Below, one piece after another: positions 36,737-49,670 of a DNA stretch of 64,000 bases. The position numbers and the translations under genes were made by a program. The notes beneath the pieces are model-generated. The model made no database searches and was not told the origin of the DNA. It saw only the letters and a list, made by a program, of their open reading frames with translations. The stretch comes from Serilophus lunatus (taxonomy: Eukaryota > Chordata > Aves > Passeriformes > Eurylaimidae): the NCBI GenBank assembly GCA_013399895.1, contig VXBA01003730.1, forward strand, positions 571,739 to 635,738, read 5' to 3'. Position 1 is the first letter of the stretch. Every line of letters starts with the position of its first letter.

Positions 36737-39549
36737 GTAAGTCGGGAGATTTGGACAGGGGTCCCACACATTCAAAGGCACAATGAACGAGTAACTTTCC
36801 CAACTTTCTCTTGTATTTTTTTTTAAACAGTAGTAATCAAAATTCTATCTGATAGTCTCTTCTTTGTGGATGAGTTATTGGGAATCCTTCTCTCAAGTAA
36901 CACTCACTCGGTTTCCTTGCGAAGTAACTCTTCTGTGCCCCTGCTGGTCCATCTTTAGAAGAAGCATAATATGCTTTCCCGCAGGAGAACATATTTGTCC
37001 CACTACATGCCAGTATATTGATAAAATTAGTGACAAATGAGCTTTGGAATGAACTTTAGGGCACCGTGACTGCTGCCTTTCCCACCATCACCACAGTTCT
37101 CATCATTTACTCCATGTTCAGGATGAGGAGCCCCACTGGAATAGCAGAAACCTCTTTTTTTCTGTGCTTGTAGACATCAGACTCACAGATTTGTTGGTAT
37201 TACAACCAAAGCTCACCTTTCAAGTTGTTTGAAGTATGAATTCAAAAGATTACTAGAGGGCCTAAGGCTGCTATCAGGGGGAAAAAACCATCATTGGTTT
37301 CCAGCTGAGCTTTATTTAATGATAGACTTTGCACATCCTAATCTGTTTGGAAAATAAATGTCACATGGCATCATAATATACTAAGCAAGTGACAGTCAGG
37401 CTCCTATCAAATAAATCATAATGACATTTTTATGACAGTTTTTATGATGCTCTTTGTGGGACAATGCCATGAGTTGGTCTTGAGTATTTCACCATGAGAA
37501 CAAAATATTCCTCCTGACATCTAGCTCTGTGTTCATGGGTTCATTTTTTCTGATGATTAATTCTGAGTTCATGTAGAGTGTGTTCAAGATTACACGGATT
37601 CATATTCAGTTGACCATATCTGAGAGGATTATTTTAGTGTGCCCCAGTTTATGGCCCATGAAACATGATCCTTCTTGTCTCTCTGTTTCTCTCACTCTGC
37701 CAGCAGTATTTTTCTAACAACCAGTACTGGGAACTCATATTATCAGCATAAAAGCAGAAAACAGCTATTTTCTCTATGAAAAACAGCCCTCATTCAGTGC
37801 CTTGCACTTGCTCTGCTCTCAGTGCCAACAGGCAAGCAGAACACACCAAAACATCAAAATGGTCTGAGGGAAGTGCCCTTTAGAATAAATATAGATTCAA
37901 GGTTTGCCACAGTCTTGATAATTTTTGGTGCATCTAGCACATATTACTGCTGATTACTAGTGATACTAACCTGAACAAGATGAAGCATAGTGGAAACACC
38001 CTGATGCCATCTGAAGCCATTGTTTCTTTGAAGAGCTGTGACCCGCAATGAATACACACTGGAAGATATTTCCATCTCTATCCAAGAGACTGGTGCCAGC
38101 AGCACAGTGCTGATCCTGGCATATAGCAGGCAGATATGCTGTCTGATAGTTTTGGCAATGTCTGACCATCTTTCCTATCATGGTATCATTATGTTGAGCT
38201 GCCAGCTGGCCTGAACAGTGCTTGATGCATGAAATGCAGAAGAGCTTTCAACTGACAACACCCTGTAAATTATACATAGCACTATTTTTTCATGTTCAGC
38301 CCCCAAAGATCTCAAAGGAGTTTAAAGACAGAAATCAGGTCCAATGCTTAATTGAACCCTTGCTTAAAAAGTGTGAGCTAACTTATTTCCATTGAAATAA
38401 GGCGAGTTCATTGAAGAAGGAAATCTTTAACGTGCAGCTGCACAATTTAAAAAATAAAAAAATTATTTGTACTGGAGTTGCTTCTTAAAGCCACAGCCAA
38501 AACATATCTCCTGGTGCTGCAGTAAAGTAACTGAAACATGGAACATTCCTATTCAAGAAAACCCCATTCTTGGTCAGTAACACAGTCACTTTGGAACCAA
38601 CAAATAATTGTTTTTCCAGACCTTCAGGCAACCTACAATATACATATGTTTTGGTAAGTAGACTAAGTTCCCACAACTCAACAGCTGAACCAGAACTTCT
38701 GCTGCACACAACCTCTCCTGAACCAACAGGCAATGCAACTTGCTCATGAGAAAGAGCTGGAATTGAACTAAACCCTTGAAAGTAAAATCCCTATAGCAAT
38801 GAGCCGTATTAAGCTACTGTTTTTCAGTATCACTACTGCTGTGACTAGAGCTGCTGGGATTTTCTTTTTGTATTACCGTGCATCCCTTCCATCACGTGTC
38901 ACTGCGACTGCTCACAGAAAGCAGAGGTTACATACACCATTTTATTTGAACAGAGAGCGCCTTTCACAACCCCTCAGCAATTTTATTTTTCTTTGACTGA
39001 TGCTGTCAACACATTATCTGAAGTCTACCTTGGAGTGCAAGGGCTCGGTGAGAGTGTTTGCATTGCACTTGTGCGTTACACTACACCCACGCTCGGGCAC
39101 CCTCTGCCCCATCACTCACCGATCCCACTTTCTGATCACTTGACTGCCACTTGGATGAAGCCCAACTCCAGCCCTCTCTGAGCACAGAACACAGTCAAAG
39201 AAGGAAAGATAGTATTTTGCTGTTCAGTTTTCAGCTGAAAGTCAGTGAGTTGCGTGTTTGTTGCTCCTTTTTTTTGAAAGGAAGGCTTTTCTGTAAATAC
39301 TATGCTTACGGAAAAGATCAGATCCCACATTTTTTCACTGATTTTGGGGAACTGCAATATGATCTCTGCGGCATGCTTCTAGTGCAGATGAAGATAGGAA
39401 TGAGACTATCCCTTCAGTAACTAATAAATAAAACATATTTTCTGTATCAAAAGATCATGAGAGCAGTAGTACTGTGCAAATCAAGGTTCGTTTTCATTCT
39501 TGTCTCTGAACATGATTCCTCTAGTTGATATATTCATAGAATCCTTTAC
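36737..39549. other. non-coding interval with two weak minus-strand exon-like fragments
   Basis: On the minus strand 36,908-36,973 (donor ccga|gtgagt) and 37,971-38,115 (donor ttcag|gttagt) have plausible splice signals and open frames, but acceptors are weak and no family was recognised. Otherwise nothing. Confidence 0.35.
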
Positions 39550-39596
39550 CTGATCACAGAAAAGATCACACACTTTAACACTGAGTAGCTGACAAT
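39550..39596 (-). other. 47-nt exon-like segment, hydrophobic (weak candidate exon)
   Basis: On the minus strand a very good acceptor (ccttgctgctcactgtcacag) precedes 47 nt ending at gatcag|gtaaag. One frame gives IVSYSVLKCVIFSVI and exits in phase 2, matching the entry phase of the hydrophobic segment at 23,201-23,253; the joined codon would be AGG (Arg). The implied intron is about 16 kb, normal for a vertebrate. A second open frame exists, so the coding call is weak. Confidence 0.15.
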
Positions 39597-42500
39597 CTGT
39601 GACAGTGAGCAGCAAGGAATACTTTGTGCATCTGGAATTGCAGTGGAAATGCATCTCATCCAAATTTCCAGGAAAAAATTTGGCCAGAACATCAGAACAA
39701 AGAGTCTCTTTGCTAAGTGGGCTACTAGACCATTAGTCACAGCAACCCCTACCCAAGGCTTGTGAGTCACTGCAAAACAGAGGAAGGACCTCCCCATCCC
39801 CTGACAGCTTGTGGGGGAATGGCCAGTTCTGATGTATAAGGTAGAGAATTCCTCCTGAGCTGCCAAGAGCTCCCCCAGCACCTGGTTTTCTCTGCTGTGG
39901 CTTGCTTCCATCTGTGGCTTGTGACAACTGAAAGCAGTTAGTGAACAGCATTAAAGAGCACTTGCCAGTCTGTGGAACTGGAGTGGCAGAAGTGTTGCCA
40001 CAACAGGGATCAGTTTTCTTTCCATTGTAAAGCTTCTTTTCCACAACACTGCTCTTTGCTTTATTCAGCATTCAGTACCTGGGTCCTGAAAACTCAGAAT
40101 ATTAACAATTTCATGTGCACACAAATGCAGATGTACTATATACATAGATACACAAGTATCTATACATTTTCCTGTAGAGGAAACATGATATTTATGCTTT
40201 ATAAAATGAACAAAGGGAACAGAAAACCAAGAATTCTGGGCTATTGCCCAAACCACACAGCTTTGAAATCAGTGGTGCATTGAAAAAACCCACACAACAA
40301 AAAAACCCCTACACTTCCTTCCAAGGAAAGTGTCTAATTTTTCCAATCTGTTTACAACTGATGTCTACCCACAAGAGACTAAATACTGGGCTGGATGAGA
40401 CTGGACTAGCAACTAACATCAAAAACCTCTCCTTCCTGAACTGGGGAACAATACCGTAAGTGTCTGTACATGGAGGCAGACCTGGTATTGCAGAACGTTT
40501 TCCCCAAACTATTATATCTGCTTTTACTTCCCAATGAATCAGCAAACACATCTGTAGGCTACTACTATTCCAGACCTCTGCTCTTGATTTTTTATTTCTC
40601 AGAACTCATCTCTCTTTTCCCAACACCTGCTCACTGCTCCCTCTGAAATACAGTTCAGAAGTATTCAAGTACTCGGAAGCATTCAAATTTCTTTCTCTAA
40701 GAAGAGTCTCTTAGCTCCGACTTTAATTAAATTGTATTACAAGTGAACTTAAAAATATAGTAATTAAGGTAACTTGACTCTCTAACAGAGAAAGAGAAGA
40801 TCTGCAGTGGTCTCCAAAGGCTGAAGGTAGGTGAGAAATGTGATAAATACAGTTTTGCACAGAAACAATATCCACATGATACAACTGTGACGTATCTCTA
40901 ACTGCCTCAATCTTTCTTAAGTACTACCTAACCCTAAGAGTCTCTACTAGTATTACTGTCATTTCTCTGGAAAGCTCAGTTACTGTCTACTACAATGGGA
41001 ACAATTCTCAGTATCAGATAGATCTTTGCTCAGCTTTGAACCAAGGAATCACTTCTGTGAATCCTCCCTAAGTCCCAGATCTGATGAGGTATTGAAAATT
41101 GACGTACATGGCAACTACCATCACTTCCCACTTAGAGGTCACATTTGGAAAAAGCCTGGTTTGTACCCCTGGAGCTCTGAGGGAACATCATCTACTCCTC
41201 ACATCCCACTACTGTTTTTTTAAATTAACAATAAAGCCATCAGGGAGTTGGTTTCCCTCTGTAGCAACCTAAAACAAACACTGCAGATGTGTCGGGGTGT
41301 TAGAGCAGAGAACAACTCCTGCTAATGGTTTGTTCTTTCACCTGTGCTTGACTGATGATGCTACTTCAAACACTTCTATGGTCAGGACACGAGCCTGCAT
41401 CTGCATGAGGAAATGAACTAACCTTTACCTGCCAGTTGTTTCTGGGACAATTGCCCATGACCTTGCAGCCTTTAGGTTAGAGACAAAACCTGCTAGTGGG
41501 GGGTTCTCCATGGGAGAACGGCATCACTACATAGCTCCCTGCCATCCTCCTTAATGCAGTCTCCAAACATTAATGTGGCATTCATGGGGGTTTTTTACAG
41601 CAGAGGAGGGAATTGAACCACCCTTATTTACATACAGCATAAAGAAGCTAAAAACTTGGCCCATGACCAACAGGTGGCCAGTAGCAGAGCAGGGATAAAA
41701 ACAAAGCTCTCCTGAGACTGATAGTGATGCCTGGAGCTCACAGAGCATGCTTTGCACGCTCAGATGAAGCATGGCCTGATAACATTATGTATGACAATTT
41801 CCCTACTTATGCTGGGGTCTTTCATCTATGAGACTTCACAGCTCTCACTGTCCTGTTTTTAACCCTGAAGTAAGCAGATAATTTATAACCCTATCAATTC
41901 CAAAAAAGAAAAGGAAAAGCCGTAGTACTATTTTTGAAGCGAAGTCTGGCAAGACATCCTGCTCTCTCTCCACAAGTACTTTATGGCAAAGCCTGAAATG
42001 CTTTCCTGGGATGTAGTATATCTGGCATAAATCCCTGCCAGGCAAAATCTTGTCTTGTTTAATTAGCTCTCACAAATTTTCACCATCCAGCTTTCTCACT
42101 GAGGTCTGAACCACAGCTCCTGCTGTCCAGACACCATAGGGAGTGAGACACCACGTCCAAGGCCACTGCTGGTGGCCCAGCTGTGAAAATGCCTGATGGA
42201 AACTCATCTCATTAAACTTTGGAAAGATGGATGCTCTGGCACTGGAGCAGCTCCGAGCTCCCAGCTGGAGTTCCTGCTGGCCTCTGATTCTTTATTTGTA
42301 ATATTTTAGGTTTTGCCTGCTGGAAAATGACTTGCAAGAATGTTCTCAAGCACCAGTGTTTGGAAATAGATCTGTTTCCAGCATTCCCAAATCCTGGGAT
42401 GCTCAGAGCTGATGTGCTGACTCAGATCACTTGAGACAAGCAAGTTAGTGAAAAGTTCAATCCAGTGGTAATGAGATCTGGTGGAATTAGACCTGTATGA

Positions 42501-45199
42501 TTTATTCCATGTTTTGTAATCAGTGTAGAGTGTTAATGTCATCCATTTGCTCCCAAACTTCTGCTTGGAAAAGAGCAAGGCTAGTCAAACCAAATAGCTC
42601 CAAACCTTCCAATGTTAGATACTTCTCTTAGTGAAACGAGTGGTTCCAGATCTCTGCAGAAGTGCCTGGCAGTTTAATCCTATCCCTCTCAATTAGAATT
42701 TCTTATTCATATTGATTATTAATTGGTTCAGCCATGTGATACTTCCCAGCTCCCTGCTAAGAGAGCCTGAAATTTTTAATCAAGCATATCAACAAAACTT
42801 CACCCAAGAGATGTTGAGATAAAAGCTATGATCATGAAATACAGACATTTTATGAAAAATCCACAAAGTTCACAAGGTTCTGAAGATTCACTGCTAGGAA
42901 ATGACAAGATTTAGTGGATTCAGATTATGGCAAATCACTGGGGTTTCCTAGCTCCCTCCACCCTCTCAAATGCCTTCTGTACACCACAGAGTTTTCACCA
43001 ATAATTCCTGGAAAACACATTCTTGTCTCTTGAGCCCTGTGGTCCCCATTACATAAGCTTTCTAAAGCCCCAATCCATCATGTTTATAAGCCAGAGAGAA
43101 TATGTGATGGAGCAAGAAATCTTATGGCTGTGATAATCTGGAAAGTCCTCTGGCACACAGCAAAATACCAGAGGAGTAACAGAGCACCAGGGCTTGCTGC
43201 AAGCATACAGGGAGCTGGATGTGTCTGTGGATCAGGAAGTCTAGACTTTGCTTGTTTCCTGCAACTCAAGTAGAAAAAGAGACCTTTGAAGGACATCCTC
43301 TTTCTCTGCAGTTTTCATAGGAAGGCAGAGTTAATGCTGAATGACAATCCCTCTAACTCCTCAACAGACTTGTCTTCTCCATCAAGGCAAAGATTTGAGG
43401 CTTCTGAAGTGATTTATCATATTTCTTTATCTGAATCCTATGGGTCATGCCCCAGTGTTTGAAACAAAACTTTTATTTTTTTCCCCTCATACTGCTCGTG
43501 ATCAAGCGGGAATCTTCCCTGCCGGTACTGCTAGATATTTCCCTTGGATTTTTTTTTTAAACTGTGTCCTGCACTTTCATAGAAAAAGAATGACTGCTAA
43601 AAAATCCATTAGCACGGTTTGGCCAGAGGCCAAAATTTCAGCTACCAAGAATGTTAAATCCTCCATCTGTTTGCTAGTTAGATAATGTTACCTTTGAGCT
43701 TTCCTTTGGCTGCTAAAGACACTTTATCTGCCTTAAATGTTGCAGAAAATTACACTTCAGGTCAAAGCCTGTGTGCCATTAAATAAAGTGGGGGAGGGAA
43801 AGGTTCTTGCTATAAATTTCCACCTTTAGTTCCTCCTAGCTTTTGGTACACAGAGACACAGAGGAGTCCCGAGCTGAGCATAATCATACTAATGACCTGG
43901 ATAATTGATGGTGAATGATGGATATGTTGAGCTAGACTCTAATCCACTCTTAAATATTTGCTTGACTTTTTAAAAATCAAGGGAATACCCTGAAGGGAAG
44001 GAAGTTCTTTCACACAGGAGAAGCTAAGCAGCTATGGTGTGCTCAAGTGAACATTTGGGTAAGACATTACTTCGTGCCTCAGCTGGGGATGCAGGCTGGG
44101 CAGTGAGGCCCAACTCACTCCTTAGTGCCAAGCCCTGGCTTTAACATCCATCAGACATCTCCAGGGAGAGGTGACTCAACTGCTTTCACTGACTTGACAC
44201 CACTGAGGGCAGACCAGGAGGTGAACCTGCACAGTCCCTCCCTCCACCATTTATCTCCTCATTTCTTGCTGCAGCTGATGGGACACATGTTTGGCCATCC
44301 TCTCCCTGATGAAGGCGTGGGGGGTGGAGCTTGCACGATTGACATTCATAGTTTTTCTTACAGCTTCAACCACAACCTCCTTCCACCCGAGATTTCGCCA
44401 AAGAGAAGGGCTTGCTCCCAAATGACATAACTTTACATCTGCCCACAGTCCTGCTCTCCTCCCTGGCCTGGCATTGCAGGTGACTTCCAGGTGAGTGCTG
44501 GAGATGAAAAACAACAACCATTTGAGATTCTCCTGCAATCCCCGAGGAGGGAGCAGCCCCTGCTGAGAAAAGCTAACAAGGAATCACTAAGCACAACCCC
44601 ATGAGACACTGACAGCTACTTATCGTGAAAGATTAAAACATGACCCCAAACCCACAGAAATTTTGGCACTGCCTTTAGCAGATCCTCTACTTGGGTCCAT
44701 CACACACTCTCCAGAGGTAGGTTACTGGACAGGATTGGTCTGAAACAGGAACAAACGATTGACCAGAACATAAAAACCTGAGATGCAATTGGTCAAGACC
44801 AGAGGCAATTTGTTTTATGTCAGCACAGGGCTCCTTGCATCCCACCCTCAGGAGGATGGCAGTGGCAGTGGCATCCATCCCTCCTGGCATGGGATGGATG
44901 CCTGGGGCATGGGGATGAGGCTGTATGTCTGAAATGGAAGGTATAGACCAGCCTGCTCCCACTCTGCAGCTGGGAGAAAGGTTTCCATCCAGGCCTTTTA
45001 TGATAGATTTTCCCACCATCCAGCCAAGTTTCCTTAGCAGCAGCTGCAGGACTTAATTTTTAGGGCTAGAAAGAGATTCCTAGGCACAGAGCCCCATCTG
45101 TAGCAAAGTCAAACTGAACTTGACAGCCACTGTGGGAGGTCAAGAGAAAAATGCCTGAAATAGATGGAGTTGTCACTCCATCTTCCTCGTCGAAAAATG
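39597..45199. other. non-coding interval, nothing recognised
   Basis: A plus-strand donor (aatacc|gtaagt at about 40,456) follows an open frame with a moderate acceptor. A TATA-like 'gctataaattt' lies near 43,810 without promoter context. No transposon similarity was seen before the CR1 boundary at 45.2 kb. Confidence 0.35.
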
Positions 45200-46526
45200 A
45201 GCTGGCGGGGAAGAAGACTGGCCTGGCTGAACAGAGAGCTTTGGCTGGAACTCAGGAAAAAAAAAGAGTTTATGACCTTTGGAAGAAGGGACAGGCATCT
45301 TGGGAGAACTACAAGGATACTGTGAGGTTATGCAGAGAGAAAATTAGAAGGGCCAAAGCCCAACTAGAAATTAATCTGGCTACTGCCATAAAAGACAATA
45401 AAAAAATCTTTCTATAAATACTTTAGCAGCAAAAGGAGGGCTAAGGAGAATCTCCATCCTTTATTGGATGTGAGGGGAAACACAGTGAAAAAGCTGAGGT
45501 ACTCAATGTCTGCTTTGCCTCAGTTTTTAATAGTAAGACCAGTTGTTCTCTAGGTACCCAGACTCCTGGGATGGAAGACAGGGATGGGAAGCAGAATGAA
45601 GCCTCCTCAATCCAAGGGAAATGGTCAGCCTCTAACACACACAAGCCTATGGGGCCAGATGGGATCCACTGAAGGGTCCTGAGGGAGCTGGCAGAAGTCC
45701 CCACTGAGCCATTTTCCATCACCTATCAGCAGTCCTGGCCCACCAAGGAGGTCCCACATTGACTGCAGGTTGGCAAATATGACACCCATCTGCAAGAAGG
45801 GATCTGTAAGGAGGATCCTTCAACACAATGCCTTGCAGTGCTACAGGCTTGGAGAAGAGTGGCTGGAAAACTGTCCAGAAGTAAAGGACCTGGGGCTGCT
45901 GATCGACAGCAGCTGAACACGAGTCTTCAGTAAGACCAGATGGCCACAAAAACCAATCGCATCCTGACCTGTACCAGCAATATTGTGACCAGCAGGACCA
46001 CGGTAGTGAATCCTTGAATACCTTAAATCCTGTGTCCAGTTTGGGCCCCTCACTACAAGAAGGACTTTGAGGTGCTGGAGTGTGTCCAGAGAAGGCCAAC
46101 AGAGCTGGTGATGAGTCTGAAGCACAAATCTGATGACGAGCAGCTGAGGGATCTAAGAGAAAAGGAGGCTTAAGGGGGGACCATATAGCTCCCTACATCT
46201 GCCTGAAAGGCGGTTGTAGCCAGGTGAAGTCATTCTCTTCTCCCAAGTAACAAGTGATAGGATAAGAGAAACTGGCCTTGAATTTCCCCAGGGGAGGTTT
46301 AGACTGATATTATTAAAAATTTCTTCCCCGAAAGGATTGTCAAGCCCTGGAACAGCTGTGCAGGGCAGTGGTGGAGTCACCATCCCTGGAGGTATTTAAA
46401 AGACATGTAGATGTGGCACTTGGGGAGATCATTTAGCAATGGACTTGGCAGTGCTGGATTAACAATTGTACTCAATGATCTCAAAGGTCTTCTCCAACAT
46501 AAACAATTCTATGACTCTATGATTCG
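45200..46526 (+). mobile_element. CR1 LINE with internal deletion
   Basis: The 5' part encodes the region between the endonuclease and reverse transcriptase of CR1 ORF2 and the first part of the reverse transcriptase. Near 45,820 the sequence jumps from 'MTPICKKG'-coding DNA to DNA coding 'RLGEEWLENCPEVKDLG', far downstream in ORF2, so most of the reverse-transcriptase core is missing. The 3' part runs through the C-terminus to a CR1 end with 'gacttggcagtgctggatta', 'caatgatctcaaaggtctt' and the terminal 'attctatgactctatgattc'. The 5' boundary is approximate. Confidence 0.92.
45209..46430 (+). pseudogene. CR1 ORF2 remnant, frameshifted and internally deleted
   Basis: Recognisable pieces in order: AWLNRELWLELRKKK (about 45,221), RVYDLWKKGQ, VRLCREKIRRAKAQLEINLA, KAEVLNVCFASVFNSKT, GPDGIH, VLRELAEVPTEPFSITYQQS, and DCRLANMTPICKKG. 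After the deletion come RLGEEWLENCPEVKDLGLLI, WAPHYKKDFEVLECVQRR and IIKNFFPERIVKPWN. A run of nine A at 45,257-45,265 shifts the frame by one base, a second shift lies near 45,490, and several stops follow. The endonuclease and the catalytic part of the reverse transcriptase are absent. Confidence 0.85.
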
Positions 46527-49455
46527 CTGAGGAATAGATAATGTGCCGCTGTGACCATGAAAGGCACAGAAGTGAGAGGACCTGAGAGACACTAAAAAGG
46601 TCATCTTTCAGCTTGAAGTCACAGGTCCGAATCTGGCCTTATACAGAGCAACCAGAGTTCATTAGTCACTTCTGTAGTTGTGACTGCCTTAGGGAAAAAT
46701 CCCTGAATAATTTCTAATGGAGAAACATCTGCAGAACAGTTGTCCAAGAAAGGTATCTACCCAGGTATACACAAGGTCTCAGTGATTACCAGTCCCCTTG
46801 GGTGTATCAAATGCATGAAAAGAAGAGCAAAGATAACATGTGCCTGGATTGTGCAAATCCTTTCCTCAGTAATAGACCAGCATTGTGTAAACAACCACAA
46901 TCAGTCCTCCTCTTTCCACAGAGAAACCAAGTACGGTTGCTACCATTGACCTAGGAAGTGTGAATGAACCATTTGTTTGGAGAGAGATGAAAGGCAGCGT
47001 GCAAATGAAGCTTGTCTCCATCACCACGACAGATTTACTTCTTCAAGTAGGCTTGGAAAGGAAATCTGGAATGTTGTAACATTCATAAATATTTGACTGT
47101 TCTGTCTTACCTTGAAAACAGGCAGAAACTCTATCCTAAAGAAAGCACTCCCAGATTGAACAGTCATTTTGTTAAGCAGGCCATGACCTGGGGAACTAGG
47201 TATTGCTGATATTTAATCTGTATCTATATCTATGCACATGTACAAACACACACAGTAAAATACAGCGGTTGTCCCAAGGAAAGCCTGGCAAGCATTTGAA
47301 AACAAAGCTAAATCTAAGCTTGGAGACTTAGATTTACAAGTGTAATCTGGTAAGGTTGAGAAGAGAATCAGAAATATTTTAAACACGTTAGAGGTTATAA
47401 ATAATTATTTTGCCTATATTTTAGTTACTCCAAGAAATCTACAGTATTTTCTTATTTTCATTAGAGCACAATATCCAGTGTCTTAGGTGTCACCTATCTG
47501 ATCTAACACCAATCAATTATGGCAAACTCCCATCCCTCATTCAGACTTCCCACCTAGTCGCCACTGTTGAATTTGAGAAGAAACAAACAAGAAGTGCTTG
47601 TGGAGAGGAACAGTGAATGAGTATTTTAAGGCACACCATGTAACGTGACCTGCAATTTAAAATTTGCACCACCGCACAGATCCAACACAAAACCCTTCTG
47701 CTTCTGTTCAGACAGAGTAATTCAGTACCCATGGTGCTGCTACAGAAAAGGAGAAAAAATAAATAAACTCAAGGAGTTTCCTCCTTGATATACTAAAGAA
47801 TCTGAACACACTCAGCCAGTAAGAAACTCCCTACTTTCAGTGGGTATGAACTGCATTTAAAACTGTCACAGTTTAGTTGCTGAGCTAATGAAAGATGCTG
47901 ATTCTTTTAACTGAAAAAGATGTAATTTGGATCCACAGGAGATTTCCCCTACCAGCTGGTTTTGAATGCTATGGTACTCTCTCCTCTGAGTATAATCAGA
48001 TTGCTGTAACCTAAACAGCCCTCCCACTCCCATCATTTTAATGTCCCCCAAGATGGTAAACAGTATTAAGGTCTCATTCCTGCAGCTTCTAGGTCAAGAA
48101 ATATGTATGATTATTTGTCTATCTTAAATGCTTTTCCTTGTGACCACAGAGTAAGCAACAGTTATTTCATTGAAATTAATTGTAAAATCTGACGCACTCT
48201 GCCTTAAGTCTTTCAAAAGCATATAAACACAAGATCTACATCTTTTTCAGCACAGAATGGCACCAAGTTCAATGGAGCTAGGAACTAGTTTAGCCTTCAT
48301 GTCAAGCAATAAGAATAAAAAGATGAATGACAAAAAGGAAAAAAGCATTTGCCCAATTGCTTCTTTTATGAGAAAATATACCTTTCATTGAGTACCTCGA
48401 CAGATGTGCATAGATATTGATTTTTATTTTTCCAGATCACAAAATATTTCAGTAAATCAATTAAAAAAAAAAGGAAATAAAGTAGAGAAATATTAGTTTG
48501 GTCCGTGTAGGACAAATGTTTTAAAAGATACTTGCAAAATTATTCTTGATCAGCCAAATCTTAGATTACATATTTTGTTCTTGGTTTTCTAAAGTATTTT
48601 GTAATATATTCAGAAATTTTCTTTTGTAAAATAATAAAAATCAAAGTCTTTAACCTTGAATGCATCACAACATATTTTTGAATTTTCTGACATACAGAAA
48701 ACACTTCCACTATGTCTTTCCAACTTCAACTGAAGTTGCTATATAGTTGTCATTGCAAAACAAAATTTTTAGGCAAGAGAACTAGCTCTACTTTTAGCAT
48801 AATTATATTCATTGAAGAGCACTGGGATTGAATCTGGTTACTTTAAGGAATTCTCTCCAGATAAAGGGAATATATAAGTTACCTGAAATACCAACATTGT
48901 GCAGCAAGAATAAAGCATAACGAGCCCCTTAAATCTGTAACTAATGGGAATTATTTAAAGACACTATGAAACAAAAAACCTCAACATATTAAAAATAGGA
49001 CAAGTATACTATTACATTAGGAACTTCTAAAAGGTTCCCTGAAAATTTTAGGATTATGTTTTGCTGTTCTGTAGAAAGGCTTTATTAATGCTTTCCATTT
49101 GAGAGAAAAGCAACAAAGCTCTTCAGATGCTTTTAAAAACTAACAAATCTGCTAAGGAGTAGTCAAATCAAAATAAGAACTCTTTCTTGTGGAGATTTTT
49201 TTTGGGGGGGTGAGGTAATTGACAAGGTCAAAATATATGAATGTGGGAAGTTACATATTCTACAACTGGTTTTGCTTGGACATACATTTTACACAAAAAT
49301 ACATATTTTATATGCACGCATGTATGCACTCAGTTTATGGAAAGGGTCAAGCAATGTGAAGACTGTGTCTGAATTTTAACATCTCTTTTTCAGATATTTT
49401 CCTTTGCTAAAATTTCAGTAATGAAAGAGAAAACCAACTCCTCTTTTCTATACAG
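46527..49455. other. non-coding interval, AT-rich
   Basis: Very AT-rich from about 47.4 to 49.3 kb. A T8-G7 run lies at 49,196-49,210. No repeat family or exon was recognised. Confidence 0.4.
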
Positions 49456-49571
49456 GCATCAAAGGCAGGGGAGGAGTGAAGAAGAGGTGGAAAAGCTTCA
49501 GATGAAGATTAGAGAATACTATGCAGACTCTTATCTGAGCAGGAAAACCTTTAAAAATGGCTGTACTTCAG
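49456..49571 (+). CDS. candidate internal exon, 116 nt (unidentified)
   Basis: An acceptor (ctcctcttttctatacag) and a donor (acttcag|gtgaaa) bracket 116 nt with one fully open frame of 38 codons. The peptide is acidic/basic and helix-like: HQRQGRSEEEVEKLQMKIRE, then YYADSYLSRKTFKNGCTS. A second donor-like CAG|GTTAGG lies 18 nt further on in the same frame. Entry phase 2, exit phase 1. It does not join in frame to the next plus-strand candidate at 50,602. No family was recognised. Confidence 0.22.
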
Positions 49572-49626
49572 GTGAAAGAGGCCCTTCAGGTTAGGAAATA
49601 TAGATTTTTTACTGACAAAGTATTGC

Positions 49627-49670
49627 TTTATACAGTATTTATTTATACAGTATTTATTTATACAGTATTT
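49627..49670. repeat. 15-bp tandem repeat, about three copies
   Basis: The unit tacagtatttattta starts at 49,631, 49,646 and 49,661, with a partial last copy. The copies are identical over the shared part, suggesting recent slippage. It lies just downstream of the exon-like segment at 49,456. Confidence 0.85.

Noticed and set aside
36908..36973. 66-nt minus-strand segment with a GTGAGT donor
   Set aside because: Acceptors are weak and several frames are open, so the coding frame cannot be decided.
37971..38115. 145-nt minus-strand exon-like segment with a CAG|GTTAGT donor
   Set aside because: Plausible signals but no recognised protein, and the phase does not fit the main minus-strand chain.
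43800..43870. TATA-like 'gctataaattt' with a nearby aataaa
   Set aside because: No flanking TG...CA ends or duplication for an LTR, and no start-site or exon context.
46621..46640. tRNA B-box-like 'ggtccgaatctgg'
   Set aside because: One mismatch in the core, no A box upstream at the right distance and no cloverleaf.
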